Positions 1-10,231 are shown, counted from the first letter of the stretch. The stretch is 64,000 nt of DNA from an uncultured Pelagibacteraceae bacterium (GCA_902579105.1 CACHFM010000006.1:17051-81050); one strand, 5' to 3'. The notes: generated from the letters alone by a model not told the origin. Program-made: numbers and translations.

Positions 1-633
1 AGTGTTTAAAGTTAAATTCATTCTTGCAAGTTCTCTTGCCAAACCTTTTTTATTTTCATCAATAGTTGATCCGTCAAATCTCTCATTAAGCATGGTTTCA
101 TAATTATCATAAGTTCTTTCAGCATCAGTTTTTAAAAGTTCTAAAACCTCTTCAGCTTGCTTACCTTCTAAAACATCACCTCTCCCTTGTCTGTTGCTTG
201 TTGATTGAGCAGCTAAATTTTCTGGTGATGGTAAATAAAATTCTTTATCTAAAATTGAATATCTTGCTGAGTATTCATTTACATTTGCAGTTCTGTGTCT
301 AATCCATTGTCTTGCTATAAATATCGGAAGTTTCACATGATATTTTATTTCGCACATCTCAAATGGGGTACTATGCCAATGTCTCATTAGATATTTAATT
401 AAACCTTTATCTGTTGAAACTTGTTTAGTTCCTTTTCCATAAGAAACTCTTGCTGATTGAACTATAGATGTGTCATCGCCCATATAATCAACTACTCTTA
501 CAAAACCATGGTCTAATGCTGGAATTACATCATAAAGAATTTTTTCAAGCTCTGGGGCAGTAACTCTTTTTGTTTGATTGCTTTGGGACTGCTGACTTTT
601 TATCTCTTCTGATTGCTCTTTAGTTAATTTCAT
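1..633 (-). CDS. thyX: Flavin-dependent thymidylate synthase ThyX (3' end cut by window)
   Basis: The gene runs leftward from an ATG at 633 and is still open at base 1, giving 211 residues without the C-terminus. The ThyX signature is clear around residues 112-128 ([15 protein letters not shown]), the loop that binds dUMP and FAD; RHSTPFE-like residues (RHWHSTPFE) precede it. ThyX methylates dUMP to dTMP with methylene-THF and reduced flavin, replacing ThyA. The divergent neighbour is ssrA, so the roughly 40-bp gap probably holds promoters for both. The N-terminus carries a Gln/Ser-rich stretch of about 15 residues before the conserved domain. Identification is secure; only the end is missing. 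Confidence 0.95.
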   Translation of the reverse strand, partial: MKLTKEQSEEIKSQQSQSNQTKRVTAPELEKILYDVIPALDHGFVRVVDYMGDDTSIVQSARVSYGKGTKQVSTDKGLIKYLMRHWHSTPFEMCEIKYHVKLPIFIARQWIRHRTANVNEYSARYSILDKEFYLPSPENLAAQSTSNRQGRGDVLEGKQAEEVLELLKTDAERTYDNYETMLNERFDGSTIDENKKGLARELARMNLTLNT

Positions 634-675
634 GAATGTTATTGAATCTATAGAGATTCCTTTTATATTAATAAT

Positions 676-936
676 GTTGGTTTTCCAACTACGACGATAA
701 ACGAATTTCGTAATAACCATTGCGGACGTGGGGGCAGTACCCACCACCTCCACCATTACAACTTATGGGGGTGAACTAGATTCGACGGGTGACTAAAGGC
801 TATTCTTTCGTTCGGAATTGTTCCACCGTAACGGGCTAATTTATAATTGCTAACGAAAGTTACGCACTTGCTGCTTAATTAACTTTGTTAATTTAAGTAG
901 ACGGGGTTTGGGGCACCTGGCAACAGAACGCCCCTT
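676..936 (+). ncRNA. ssrA: Two-piece (circularly permuted) tmRNA
   Basis: The order is acceptor piece first, coding piece second. The T-arm is at 728-744 (GTGGG, loop GGCAGTA, CCCAC). The acceptor 3' strand CACCTCC (745-751) is followed by an encoded ACCA (752-755). After an 11-nt linker (756-766) the 5' strand GGGGGTG (767-773) pairs with CACCTCC and continues into AACTAGATTCGACGGG, typical of tmRNA 5' ends. The tag frame GCT...TAA (849-878) would encode ANESYALAA. A GC-rich hairpin with the conserved CCTGGCAACAG lies near the 3' end (about 907-934). Permuted ssrA is established for alphaproteobacteria; the linker is presumably removed. The 5' end is uncertain: a GTTGG/CCAAC hairpin at 676-689 is used here. 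It rescues stalled ribosomes with SmpB, which is not in this window. Confidence 0.93.
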
Positions 937-945
937 CTTATTTCC

Positions 946-3612
946 TTAATGTTTTTTTTTCAACAATTCTGCTTGAGCTGCAGCTAATCTAGCAATAGGA
1001 ACTCTATAAGGAGAGCAGGAAACATAATTAAGACCAGCTTTAGAACAAAAAGTAATACTTTTAGGATCGCCACCATGTTCTCCACAAATTCCAAGTTTTA
1101 ATTTTTTATTTTCACTTTTTCCTTTTTTAACTGCAATTTCTATTAAATCTTCGACACCTTCATCAATTGAAACAAAAGGATCAATCGAAAAAATTTTATT
1201 TTCTATATAATCATTTAAAAATTTTCCGCTATCATCTCTACTTATACCAAATGTAGTTTGAGTTAAATCATTTGTTCCAAAACTAAAAAATTCAGCATGT
1301 TTGGCTATTTCTTTTGCTTTAATTGCTGCTCTTGGAAGTTCAATCATAGTTCCTACTAAAAAATCTATTTTTAATTTATATTGTTTTTGAACTTCTCTAG
1401 CGACATTAATAACTAAATCTTTCATAATTTTTATTTCAGCTTCTGTAGAAACTAATGGAATCATAACTTCTGGAAATGCAGATTTTATTTTATTTTTTTT
1501 GAGGTCTGCCAGTGCTTCAAATATAGCTCTACATTGCATTTCATAGATTTCAGGAAAAGAAATTCCAAGCCTACAACCTCTATGGCCTAGCATAGGGTTT
1601 TGTTCGTGCAACTCTTCTATTCTTGATTCTATTTCTTTTATAGGTGTACTAATCACCTTAGCAACTTCATTAATTTCTTTATCTGAACGTGGCAAAAATT
1701 CATGAAGAGGAGGATCTAATAATCTAACTGTAACAGGCATACCACTCATTATCTTAAAAATTTCCATGAAATCTTTCTTTTGATGAGGAAGTAGTTTTTC
1801 AAGTGCTTTTGCCCTATCTTCTTTTGTTTTAGATAAAATCATCTCTCTTACTGATAAAATTCTTTCTTCATCAAAAAACATGTGTTCAGTCCTACACAGA
1901 CCAATTCCTTCGGCTCCAAAATCTTTAGCTATTTTAGTATCCTTAGGTGTTTCTGAATTTGTTCTAATATTTAATTTTCTATAATTATCTGCCCAAGACA
2001 TTAATTTAGAAAAATCTCCAGAAATTTCAGGTTTTAAAGTAGCAACTCTTCCTAAAATAATTCTACCAGTAGATCCATCTATAGTAATAATCTCACCCTC
2101 TTTTATTTCCACTGATGAAGTTTTAAATGTTTTTTTTTCATAATTTATATCTATTTCACTTGAACCTGAAACACATGGTCTACCCATTCCTCTTGCAACT
2201 ACTGCAGCATGGCTTGTCATACCTCCTCTAGCAGTTAAAATCCCTTTAGCAGCATGCATTCCCTGAATATCTTCTGGAGATGTTTCTACTCTAACTAAAA
2301 TTGTATCTTGCATCATTGCTGTTAATCTTTCTGCTTCTTCTGAAGTAAATACTACTCTTCCACTCGTAGCACCTGGAGATGCTGGTAGACCATGTGCTAT
2401 AACATTTATTAAACTGTTTTCATCAAGGGTTGGATGAAGTAATGAGTCTAATGAATTAGGATCTATCCTTAATATAGCTTCCTTCTTTGAAATCAGCTTT
2501 TCTTTTACCATATCAGAAGCAATCTTAATTGCAGATTTAGCAGTTCTTTTTCCCGATCTTGTTTGAAGCATCCAGAGTTTTTTATTTTCAACAGTAAACT
2601 CTACATCTTGCATATCTTTGTAATATATTTCTAATTTTTTTAAAATTTTATAAAGCTCTCTATAAACTTTAGGCATAGACTCTTCCATTGAAAGTGCAGT
2701 TGATTTTGCTTTTTGTCTTGCTTTTTTAGTAATGTATTGAGGAGTTCTTGTTCCAGCAACTACATCTTCACCCTGTGCATTAATTAAATATTCACCATAT
2801 ATTTCATTTAAACCATCTGATGGATTTCGTGTAAAAACAACTCCTGTTGCACAATCCTCACCCATGTTACCAAATACCATTGATTGAACATTAACTGCCG
2901 TTCCCCATTCAGATGGAATTTGATTTAATTTTCTATAAACTTTTGCTCTGTTACTTTCCCAGGATAGAAATACTGAACTAATTGCACTTAAAAGTTGTTC
3001 ATAAACATCTTGGGGAAAATCTTTTTTAGCTTTTTCCTTAACCATTCTCTTGAAATCTTCAATTAAACCATCCCAATCATGTTCATCTAAATCAGTATCT
3101 AACAAAACTCCTTTGGTAAGTTTATAATTTTCAATTAGTTCTTCAAAATGATAACTTTCAACTCCCATAACAACATTACCGTACATTTGAATAAATCTTC
3201 TATAACTATCTTTGGCAAATCTACCATTTGAGGTTTTTAATGCTAATGCTTTTACCGTTTTGTCATTTAAACCTAAATTTAAAATTGTATCCATCATTCC
3301 AGGCATTGAAACTCTTGCTCCAGATCTAACTGAGAGCAGTAAAGGATTTTTTAAATCTCCAAATTTTTTTGAAACATTTTTTTCTACAATTTTTAATTCG
3401 TTTTTAATTTGATTAATTATTTTTTTATCTAATTTTTTTTTGTTTTTATAAAAAAATTCACATACTTTTGTAGAAATTGTAAATCCTGGAGGGACTGGAA
3501 GCCCCATTTTTCCCATTTCAGACAAATTAGCACCTTTGCCTCCTAAAAAATTTTTAGGATTTTTAATTTTTTTACTATCTTTAGAATTAAAATTTAAAAT
3601 AAGTTTTTTCAT
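946..3612 (-). CDS. ppdK: Pyruvate, phosphate dikinase
   Basis: The enzyme interconverts pyruvate, ATP and Pi with PEP, AMP and PPi. At 888 residues it has the full family length. The N-terminal ATP-grasp begins with LGGKGANLSEM near residue 23, and SVRSGARVSMPGMMDT follows near residue 93. The swivelling phosphohistidine domain has GGMTSHAAVVARG, with the catalytic His at residue 468. The C-terminal PEP/pyruvate barrel ends with GICGEHGGDP and CSPYRVPIARLAAAQ. The start ATG overlaps the glyS stop by 4 bp (ATGA), so it is translationally coupled as the last gene of a glyQ-glyS-ppdK run. The gene ends facing ssrA about 10 bp away. No pyruvate kinase is present in the window, so this may be the main pyruvate/PEP exchange here, which is an inference. 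Confidence 0.97.
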   Translation of the reverse strand: MKKLILNFNSKDSKKIKNPKNFLGGKGANLSEMGKMGLPVPPGFTISTKVCEFFYKNKKKLDKKIINQIKNELKIVEKNVSKKFGDLKNPLLLSVRSGARVSMPGMMDTILNLGLNDKTVKALALKTSNGRFAKDSYRRFIQMYGNVVMGVESYHFEELIENYKLTKGVLLDTDLDEHDWDGLIEDFKRMVKEKAKKDFPQDVYEQLLSAISSVFLSWESNRAKVYRKLNQIPSEWGTAVNVQSMVFGNMGEDCATGVVFTRNPSDGLNEIYGEYLINAQGEDVVAGTRTPQYITKKARQKAKSTALSMEESMPKVYRELYKILKKLEIYYKDMQDVEFTVENKKLWMLQTRSGKRTAKSAIKIASDMVKEKLISKKEAILRIDPNSLDSLLHPTLDENSLINVIAHGLPASPGATSGRVVFTSEEAERLTAMMQDTILVRVETSPEDIQGMHAAKGILTARGGMTSHAAVVARGMGRPCVSGSSEIDINYEKKTFKTSSVEIKEGEIITIDGSTGRIILGRVATLKPEISGDFSKLMSWADNYRKLNIRTNSETPKDTKIAKDFGAEGIGLCRTEHMFFDEERILSVREMILSKTKEDRAKALEKLLPHQKKDFMEIFKIMSGMPVTVRLLDPPLHEFLPRSDKEINEVAKVISTPIKEIESRIEELHEQNPMLGHRGCRLGISFPEIYEMQCRAIFEALADLKKNKIKSAFPEVMIPLVSTEAEIKIMKDLVINVAREVQKQYKLKIDFLVGTMIELPRAAIKAKEIAKHAEFFSFGTNDLTQTTFGISRDDSGKFLNDYIENKIFSIDPFVSIDEGVEDLIEIAVKKGKSENKKLKLGICGEHGGDPKSITFCSKAGLNYVSCSPYRVPIARLAAAQAELLKKKH

Positions 3613-5678
3613 TGATGATAATCTATTAAAGAAAAATTAACATAATTATCGAAGGTTTTACATAACATTTGAATTAGTTCCAGCCTATTTTTTTTTAAAC
3701 TAGGATTCTCTTCATTTACAATTACATTATCAAAAAATTCAAAAATATCTTTTTTTGAATTAGCTAAGTTAGTCAAAGATTGAACATAATCTTCATCTTG
3801 ATTTATCTCTGAAAAATATTTTTTTAATTCATTTATTTTTTTTAATAAATTTTTTTCATACTCTGTTTTAAAAATACTGGGATCAGTTACATTGGATAGT
3901 TCAAGTTTTTTATTCTTTGTTTCACTATCCAATATATTAAAGGCTCTTTTATAACTTGAAATAATATCAATTCCTAGAGGTTTGCTAATTATTTTATTTA
4001 AAGTTTTTGCTTTATCAAACATAACTACTGATTTGTCCAAGCTAAATGAATTAGTTGAAGCATGAATAATATCATGACGTATTTCTTCTTCTTTCATATA
4101 AAATTTTATTCTTTCCATTAAAAATTCAAACAATTCTTTTTGTAAAAATTTATTCTCAAAATTGAAACCTTGATTTAAATACAAAGTTGAAGAGTAATTA
4201 ATTAGGTCTTTTATTTTAAAATCTTTTTTGTTCTCAACTATTGTTCTTATTATTCCCGATGCCAGTCTTCTTAGAGCATATGGATCTTTAGAACTAGTAG
4301 GTTTTTGATTTATTCCAAAAAAACCAACTAAAGTGTCTATTTTATCAGCCAATGAAAGTGCAATACTAAAAAATTTTTTTGGTACTTTTGAGCCATGTCC
4401 TGTTGGTAAATATTGCTCACTCACTGCAAGTGATATATCTCTATCAAAACCCTGAAATTCAGCAAAATAACCACCCATAATTCCCTGAAGCTCAGGAAAT
4501 TCTCCTACTAGGTCAGATAGCAAATCCACTTTGCAAATTGATGCTGATAATTCAACTTTTTCTTTACTAATCAGCAATTCATCTGAAAGCATTCCACCGA
4601 GTTTTCTAATTCTTTGTGATTTGTCGAAATATGTCCCTAAACCTTTAAAATAATTCATCGATTTTAATTTTGAAACTTTTTTTACTAAATTTTGAGACTT
4701 ATCTTTTTTCCAAAAAAAATCAGCATCACTTAGTCTAGCTTCAACTACTCTTTCATTTCCTAATTTTATCAAACCTTTTTTATCTTTTTTATTTATAACA
4801 ACTAAAAATTCTTTAGTAATATTTCCTTTTTTATCAAAAGTAGGAAAATATTTTTGGTGTTGTTGCATTGTAATGATTAAAATTTCTTTGGGTATATTAA
4901 GAAATTTTTGATCAAACTCACATATAATTACATCTGGCTGATCTGTTAAATCAACAACCTCTTCAAGTAATCTAGGATTATTTTTAAGAATTAAATTTTT
5001 CTTTTTTAAAATTATATTTAATTTTTTTTCAATTAAATTTTTTCTTTCATTTTGATCAATAATTATATCTAATTTTTTAAAAAAAGACTTATACCCTTTA
5101 AAATCAGTGATTACTTTATTCTTCTCTTCAAATTCTTTATCAATAAAAGTTACATTTGAAGAAACAAGATGATAAAAACTAAAATTTAATTTTTTCTTAT
5201 CAAATAAAGCCAATATTGACTTTAGAGGCCTACCCCAATTTAATTCGAAGTCTCCCCAACGCATTGACTTTTTCCATTGGATTTTTTGCAATATTATTGG
5301 GATTAATTGTTCTAATAAATCATGTGTGTTAATTTTTTTTGATTTTGTCTTAAAAAAATAGAAAGTTCCTTTGTCAGTCTCTTTTTTAAAAAGATCTTTT
5401 TTTAAAATTTTGTTCGACCTAACAAAGCCTTCTAAAGCTATTTCAGGAGCATTTATATTAGGTCCTTTAATTTCCTCAGACTTCAAAACTATTTGTTTTT
5501 GAAGGCCCTCAAATACAATTATTAACCTATTGGGCGTTGAATATGATGAGCTTTTTTTGAAAGAAATTAATTTTTCTCTAAATAGTTGATTAAAAATATC
5601 TAACAAATCCTGTCGCAGTTTTTTTTGAAGAACTGAAGGAATTTCTTCACTAAATAATTCTAAAAAAAATTCTGACAT
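3609..5678 (-). CDS. glyS: Glycine--tRNA ligase beta subunit
   Basis: This is the beta chain of the bacterial alpha2-beta2 glycyl-tRNA synthetase, which carries tRNA recognition. It has 689 residues, the normal length. Family landmarks include an N-terminal LFSEEIPS, the MRWGDFELNWGRP segment near residue 140, MQQHQKYFP near residue 270, and the HD-like central part with DKIDTLVGFF. The C-terminal part is a DALR-like anticodon domain. It starts directly after the glyQ stop codon (no gap) and its own stop overlaps the ppdK start, so the three are one operon. Lysine-rich insertions reflect the A+T-rich genome rather than added domains. Confidence 0.96.
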   Translation of the reverse strand: MSEFFLELFSEEIPSVLQKKLRQDLLDIFNQLFREKLISFKKSSSYSTPNRLIIVFEGLQKQIVLKSEEIKGPNINAPEIALEGFVRSNKILKKDLFKKETDKGTFYFFKTKSKKINTHDLLEQLIPIILQKIQWKKSMRWGDFELNWGRPLKSILALFDKKKLNFSFYHLVSSNVTFIDKEFEEKNKVITDFKGYKSFFKKLDIIIDQNERKNLIEKKLNIILKKKNLILKNNPRLLEEVVDLTDQPDVIICEFDQKFLNIPKEILIITMQQHQKYFPTFDKKGNITKEFLVVINKKDKKGLIKLGNERVVEARLSDADFFWKKDKSQNLVKKVSKLKSMNYFKGLGTYFDKSQRIRKLGGMLSDELLISKEKVELSASICKVDLLSDLVGEFPELQGIMGGYFAEFQGFDRDISLAVSEQYLPTGHGSKVPKKFFSIALSLADKIDTLVGFFGINQKPTSSKDPYALRRLASGIIRTIVENKKDFKIKDLINYSSTLYLNQGFNFENKFLQKELFEFLMERIKFYMKEEEIRHDIIHASTNSFSLDKSVVMFDKAKTLNKIISKPLGIDIISSYKRAFNILDSETKNKKLELSNVTDPSIFKTEYEKNLLKKINELKKYFSEINQDEDYVQSLTNLANSKKDIFEFFDNVIVNEENPSLKKNRLELIQMLCKTFDNYVNFSLIDYHQ

Positions 5679-6560
5679 CTAATTTTGACTATCTAGCCAA
5701 ATTCCAGCAGCCGCTTTTGTAATATCTCTAATTCTTCCAATATATCCAGCTCTTTGAGCCACACTTATGGCACCTCTTGCATCTAAAATATTAAATACAT
5801 GACTTGCTTTCAAACATTGATCATATGCAGGTAATGATATTTTTTTTTCAACTAGGTTTTTTGCTTCTAATTCGTGCATGTCGAACATTTTAAATAAATT
5901 ATCTGTATTAGCATATTCAAAATTATATGATGAAAATTCTTTTTCTGCTTGATGAAAAACATCTCGATATTTTACTCCTTCATCATTCCATAAAAGATCA
6001 TAAACATTTTTTTGTTTTTGAGTAAACATACATATTCTTTCTAAGCCATAAGTGATTTCTACCGAAACAGGTTTGCATTCATGACCTGCCATTTGCTGAA
6101 AGTATGTAAATTGTGTTATTTCCATACCATCACACCAAACTTCCCAGCCTAGGCCTGCTGCTCCTAGTGTTGGACTTTCCCAATCATCTTCAACAAATCT
6201 AATATCATGATCATTATGATCAATACCTATGACAGACAAACTATTAAGATATAATTTTTTTATATTATTTGGCGAAGGTTTTATTAAAACTTGAAACTGA
6301 TAATAATGTTGAAGTCTGTTTGGATTATCTCCATATCTTCCATCAGTTGGTCTTCTTGATGGTTGAACATATGCTGCTTTCCAAGCTTTTGGGCCTAGCG
6401 ATCTAAGTGTAGTAGCCGGATGAAATGTACCAGCACCAACTTCCATATCATACGGTTGCAAAACTATACATCCTTTTTTACTCCAGAATTTTTGAAGATT
6501 TAAAATTGTTTCTTGAAATGATTTAAATTTTTGTTTTGGTTTTTTTATTTTAGAAACCAT
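5679..6560 (-). CDS. glyQ: Glycine--tRNA ligase alpha subunit
   Basis: This is the catalytic alpha chain that activates glycine and pairs with GlyS. At 293 residues it is the usual length. Conserved stretches include [21 protein letters not shown] near residue 31, [19 protein letters not shown] near 64, and [18 protein letters not shown] near 141. Its 5' end overlaps the 3' end of the upstream S49 peptidase gene by 11 bp, and glyS follows without a gap. The peptidase-glyQ-glyS-ppdK series therefore looks like one transcript. Confidence 0.97.
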   Translation of the reverse strand: MVSKIKKPKQKFKSFQETILNLQKFWSKKGCIVLQPYDMEVGAGTFHPATTLRSLGPKAWKAAYVQPSRRPTDGRYGDNPNRLQHYYQFQVLIKPSPNNIKKLYLNSLSVIGIDHNDHDIRFVEDDWESPTLGAAGLGWEVWCDGMEITQFTYFQQMAGHECKPVSVEITYGLERICMFTQKQKNVYDLLWNDEGVKYRDVFHQAEKEFSSYNFEYANTDNLFKMFDMHELEAKNLVEKKISLPAYDQCLKASHVFNILDARGAISVAQRAGYIGRIRDITKAAAGIWLDSQN

Positions 6561-7356
6561 ATCTTTGCCAGATTGACCTTTCGTCTAAAATATTAGTTAG
6601 TTGATCTACTTGATTATTTGAAGAAGACAATTTTTGACTTAACCAACTTTTGGACTTTTCAAATTTTTTAATTACCACATCTTCTCCAAATTTTTCTTTC
6701 AAAATTTCATTAGCATTTCCTATACCGTCTATTAATCCTAAACCTTTTGCTTTACTACCAGACCAAAACTCTCCTGAAAAAAGTTCTACTTCAGATTTTT
6801 TAAGTTTAGAATTTCTACTTTTTTCTACTACTTCTATAAAATCTTTGTGTAAATCTAACTGAATTTTTTTTAATCTTTCAATATCCTCATTTTTTTCTTC
6901 AAGAAAAGGATCTAAAGTGCTTTTGTTTTTGCCTGCAGTATGAACTCTTCTTTCAACACCAATTTTTTTTATTAATTCAGTAAATCCAAATGAAGAATAT
7001 ATGACTCCAATAGATCCAATTATTGAACTTGAATTTGCATAAATTTCATCACCAGCACAAGAAATAAGATATCCACCTGATGCCGCAACATCTTCAGCAA
7101 ATACTAATACTTTTTTTTTATTTTTTTTTGCTTGTTGTCTAATAAAGCTATAAATAAGATGTGATTGTACAGGTGATCCACCTGGTGAATTTATAGTAAT
7201 AGCCACACAAACTGCTTTTTTTAGTGAAAATGCTTTTTTGATAATTGCCTCTTGCCCAGCAAAATCTATACCCTGCTTAAATTTACCAACATTTCCTATA
7301 ACTCCACTTAATTTTAAGTGAGCCACAACTTTTTTTTTTTTAAAAAAAGAGAACAT
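6550..7356 (-). CDS. sohB: S49-family serine peptidase (SohB/SppA-like)
   Basis: This is a signal-peptide-peptidase-like protease. The likely Ser-Lys dyad is Ser93 in AASGGYL and Lys145 in [11 protein letters not shown]. That 52-residue spacing matches the dyad of Bacillus SppA (from memory). INSPGGSP near residue 55 is the oxyanion-loop motif. It has 268 residues, short-form length. No membrane segment is visible at the N-terminus, which is a run of basic residues (FFKKKKVV), so it may act in the cytoplasm or at the membrane edge. The first codons hold a 12-A tract followed downstream of a T-run, an unstable-looking sequence. It is the first gene of the glyQS-ppdK run. SohB and SppA cannot be separated with certainty. 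Confidence 0.85.
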   Translation of the reverse strand: MFSFFKKKKVVAHLKLSGVIGNVGKFKQGIDFAGQEAIIKKAFSLKKAVCVAITINSPGGSPVQSHLIYSFIRQQAKKNKKKVLVFAEDVAASGGYLISCAGDEIYANSSSIIGSIGVIYSSFGFTELIKKIGVERRVHTAGKNKSTLDPFLEEKNEDIERLKKIQLDLHKDFIEVVEKSRNSKLKKSEVELFSGEFWSGSKAKGLGLIDGIGNANEILKEKFGEDVVIKKFEKSKSWLSQKLSSSNNQVDQLTNILDERSIWQRYGF

Positions 7357-7470
7357 TATTATTCCTTATAGAATTATTATTCTTATATAAAGACTACTTA
7401 TAATTGAAGAAATAGGTGCGTCAATTGATAAGTAATAAATAAAACTTAATTATACTAATTTAAATTCTTT

Positions 7471-8484
7471 ATGGGAACTGTTGTACAACTAAAAAATCAA
7501 ATAAACGACTCGTATTTTCAACTAAAACAATCTGTTGAAGAAAAATTAATCTTAACCGAAGAGAAAATAAAATCTAAATTAGCCAGTAAAATAGAACTAG
7601 TACAAAAAATGTCTAATTATCATATTGAAACTGGGGGAAAAAGGTTGAGAGCTTTATTAACTCTAAATGCTGCAAAGTTATGTGGATATAAAAAAGGTTT
7701 TAGAGATGTAAATTTAGCTGCTTGTGTTGAATTAATCCATAGTGCAACATTAATGCATGATGATGTAATTGATGAAGGAGATTTAAGAAGAGGAAAAAAA
7801 ACCTTAAACAAAATTTGGGATAATCATTCTTCAGTATTATTGGGAGATTATTTGCTAAGTAGGTGTTTTGAGATGATGGTAGAAGATGGAAACCTTGAAG
7901 TATTAAAATTATTATCAAGTACATCTTCAAAAATTGCTCAAGGAGAAATTTTACAACTCCAGCATAAAGGTGAAGTTGATATGCTTGAAGAAACTTATAT
8001 AAAAATTATTTCATCAAAAACTGCAGAGCTATTTTCTGCAGCTACAAAAGTAGGTGCAATATTGTCAGATGCTGATTCAAAAAAAAAAGATGCTCTTGAA
8101 TTTTATGGCAGAAATCTTGGATTAACTTTTCAAATTGCTGATGATACTCTTGATTACAACTCTGATATTAAATTATTTGGCAAAAAAATAGGTCAAGATT
8201 TTTTTGAAGGAAAAATAACATTGCCTATAATTTTACTTTTTCAAAAATTAGATTTAGATGAAAAAAAATTATTAATTAAAATATTTAAAAAAGATATGAG
8301 AGATAAAGATGACTTGATTAAAATTATTTCTTTAATAAAAAAATATAAAATCATTAATGAGTGCTATCAAAAAGCTCAACATTATATAAATCTTGCTTCA
8401 AATTCTTTAACTGTGTTTAAAGACTCCAAAGAAAAAAGTATTCTTGAAAACCTAACTTCATTTAGCTTATCTAGAAATTTTTAA
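7471..8484 (+). CDS. ispB: Polyprenyl (octaprenyl-type) diphosphate synthase
   Basis: A trans-prenyltransferase that extends FPP with IPP to make the long side chain of ubiquinone. The first aspartate-rich motif DDVID is at residues 97-101, followed by EGDLRRG. The second, QIADDTLDY, lies near residue 225. GGKRLR near residue 55 binds IPP. The length of 337 residues fits long-chain synthases rather than IspA, which is present separately at 12145-13017. The exact chain length cannot be read from sequence. It stands alone on the + strand, and its TAA stop shares the TTAA at 8481-8484 with the stop of convergent pdxH. Confidence 0.92.
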   Translation: MGTVVQLKNQINDSYFQLKQSVEEKLILTEEKIKSKLASKIELVQKMSNYHIETGGKRLRALLTLNAAKLCGYKKGFRDVNLAACVELIHSATLMHDDVIDEGDLRRGKKTLNKIWDNHSSVLLGDYLLSRCFEMMVEDGNLEVLKLLSSTSSKIAQGEILQLQHKGEVDMLEETYIKIISSKTAELFSAATKVGAILSDADSKKKDALEFYGRNLGLTFQIADDTLDYNSDIKLFGKKIGQDFFEGKITLPIILLFQKLDLDEKKLLIKIFKKDMRDKDDLIKIISLIKKYKIINECYQKAQHYINLASNSLTVFKDSKEKSILENLTSFSLSRNF

Positions 8485-9107
8485 GGACTTAATAAAGTTT
8501 TTATCCACTTTCCATTAATCTCTTTAGTATATTTTAATCTTTCATGTATCCTGTTCTCTCCATCTAGCCAAAATTCAATACTTAAAGGAGACAGATTCCA
8601 TCCAGACCAATAACTTGGTCTAGGAACTTTATTTTTATCATTGTATTTTTTTTTATATTCTTCTATTGAGCTTATCAATTCATCTCTACTAGTTAATTCT
8701 TTACTTTGATTAGAGGCCCAAGCACCTATTCTACTTTCATAACCTCTAGAATTATAATATTCATCAGCAACATCATCTTCAACCAAAGATACTGATCCAG
8801 CAATTCTCACTTGTCTCAAAAGGCTTTTCCAATGAAAACACATCGCGGCTTTAGGGTTTACTTTTAATTCATTTCCTTTTTGGCTACTTAAGTTAGTATA
8901 GAAGACAAATCCTTTTTTATTAAAATCTTTTAGTAAAACCATTCTTACTGATGGAATATTATTCATATCCGATGTAGCTAAAGCTACTGCATTAGGATCG
9001 TTTGGTTCTGTTTTTTTTGCTGTATCCATCCATATTTTGAATAGTTTAATCGGATCATCTATATCTAAAAAACATTTATTAATGCCAAGTGAGTTTTTTT
9101 GATTCAT
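8481..9107 (-). CDS. pdxH: Pyridoxamine 5'-phosphate oxidase
   Basis: An FMN enzyme that oxidises PNP or PMP to pyridoxal 5'-phosphate. The 208-residue protein has the family's FMN and substrate segments: NAVALATSDMNNIPSVRMVLLKD near residue 39, GFVFYTNLSSQKGNEL near 70, and the C-terminal PSYWSGWNLSPLSIEFWLDGENRIHER. It ends with the usual short tail LLSP. It is divergent from aroC with 33 bp between the start codons and convergent with ispB, so it is probably a single-gene transcript. Confidence 0.96.
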   Translation of the reverse strand: MNQKNSLGINKCFLDIDDPIKLFKIWMDTAKKTEPNDPNAVALATSDMNNIPSVRMVLLKDFNKKGFVFYTNLSSQKGNELKVNPKAAMCFHWKSLLRQVRIAGSVSLVEDDVADEYYNSRGYESRIGAWASNQSKELTSRDELISSIEEYKKKYNDKNKVPRPSYWSGWNLSPLSIEFWLDGENRIHERLKYTKEINGKWIKTLLSP

Positions 9108-9140
9108 AATTTAAACAAAATAATCTATATAATATAAATA

Positions 9141-10223
9141 ATGTCATTTAATACTTTTGGAAAGCTATTTCGTTTCTCTACTTGGGGAGAGTCCCATGGG
9201 CCTGCTATCGGCTGTATCGTTGATGGATGTCCACCTAACATAAAACTTAAAGAAAAAGACATACAAATAGAATTAGATAAGAGAAAACCTGGACAATCTA
9301 AATTTACAACTCAAAGAAAGGAGGAAGACAAAGTTCAAATTTTATCTGGAGTTTTTGAAGGAAAAACTACTGGCACTCCAATATCCTTAATTATTTACAA
9401 TAAAGATATGAGATCAAAAGATTACCAAAATATCAAAGATAAATTTAGACCAGGTCATGCTGATTATACATATTTTAAAAAATATGGAATAAGAGATTAT
9501 AGAGGTGGTGGAAGATCTTCGGCAAGAGAAACAGCTTCTAGAGTTGCGGCAGGAGCAATAGCTAAAATAGTTCTAAAAAATAAATTGGGTAAAAAATTTA
9601 AAGTAATTGGTGCAGTCACTCAATTAGGAATATTAGGATGTGATACAAGTAAATGGAATGATCAAACAATTAAAAAAAATCCTTTTTTTTGCCCAGATAA
9701 ATCAATGATTAAGCTTTGGGAAAAATATTTATTGAATGTAAGAAAATCTGGATCTTCTTGTGGAGCTATAATTGAAATAAGAGCAAGAGGTGTACCTGTA
9801 GGACTTGGAGCTCCAATTTATTCAAAGTTAGATACTGATATAGCTTCAGGACTAATGAGTATAAATGCTGTTAAAGGAGTAAATATAGGAGCTGGAATGA
9901 ATGCTGCACAATTAAGTGGGGAACAGAACTCAGATGAAATTTCTCAAAAAGGAAAAAAAATGAAGTTTGACTCCAATAATGCTGGTGGAATTCTAGGTGG
10001 CATATCTTCTGGACAGGAAATTATTGCTTCTTTTGCTGTTAAGCCTACTTCTTCAATTTTATCAACTAGAAAAACAATTGATAAATTTGGAAAAAATACT
10101 ACTATTTCAGTTAAAGGTAGACATGATCCTTGTGTTGGTATTAGAGCAGTGCCGATTGGAGAAGCTATGATGAATTGCGTTTTATTAGATCATTATCTAA
10201 TGAACAAAGCTCAATGTGGTTAA
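9141..10223 (+). CDS. aroC: Chorismate synthase
   Basis: The last shikimate-pathway step: EPSP to chorismate with reduced FMN. It has 360 residues, normal length. The three family signatures are visible: [17 protein letters not shown] near residue 17, [17 protein letters not shown] near 119, and the C-terminal [17 protein letters not shown] near 328. A Shine-Dalgarno is not evident upstream of the ATG. The gene stands alone, with dxs ending 8 bp downstream on the other strand and no room for a hairpin terminator. Confidence 0.97.
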   Translation: MSFNTFGKLFRFSTWGESHGPAIGCIVDGCPPNIKLKEKDIQIELDKRKPGQSKFTTQRKEEDKVQILSGVFEGKTTGTPISLIIYNKDMRSKDYQNIKDKFRPGHADYTYFKKYGIRDYRGGGRSSARETASRVAAGAIAKIVLKNKLGKKFKVIGAVTQLGILGCDTSKWNDQTIKKNPFFCPDKSMIKLWEKYLLNVRKSGSSCGAIIEIRARGVPVGLGAPIYSKLDTDIASGLMSINAVKGVNIGAGMNAAQLSGEQNSDEISQKGKKMKFDSNNAGGILGGISSGQEIIASFAVKPTSSILSTRKTIDKFGKNTTISVKGRHDPCVGIRAVPIGEAMMNCVLLDHYLMNKAQCG

Positions 10224-10231
10224 GAATATTG

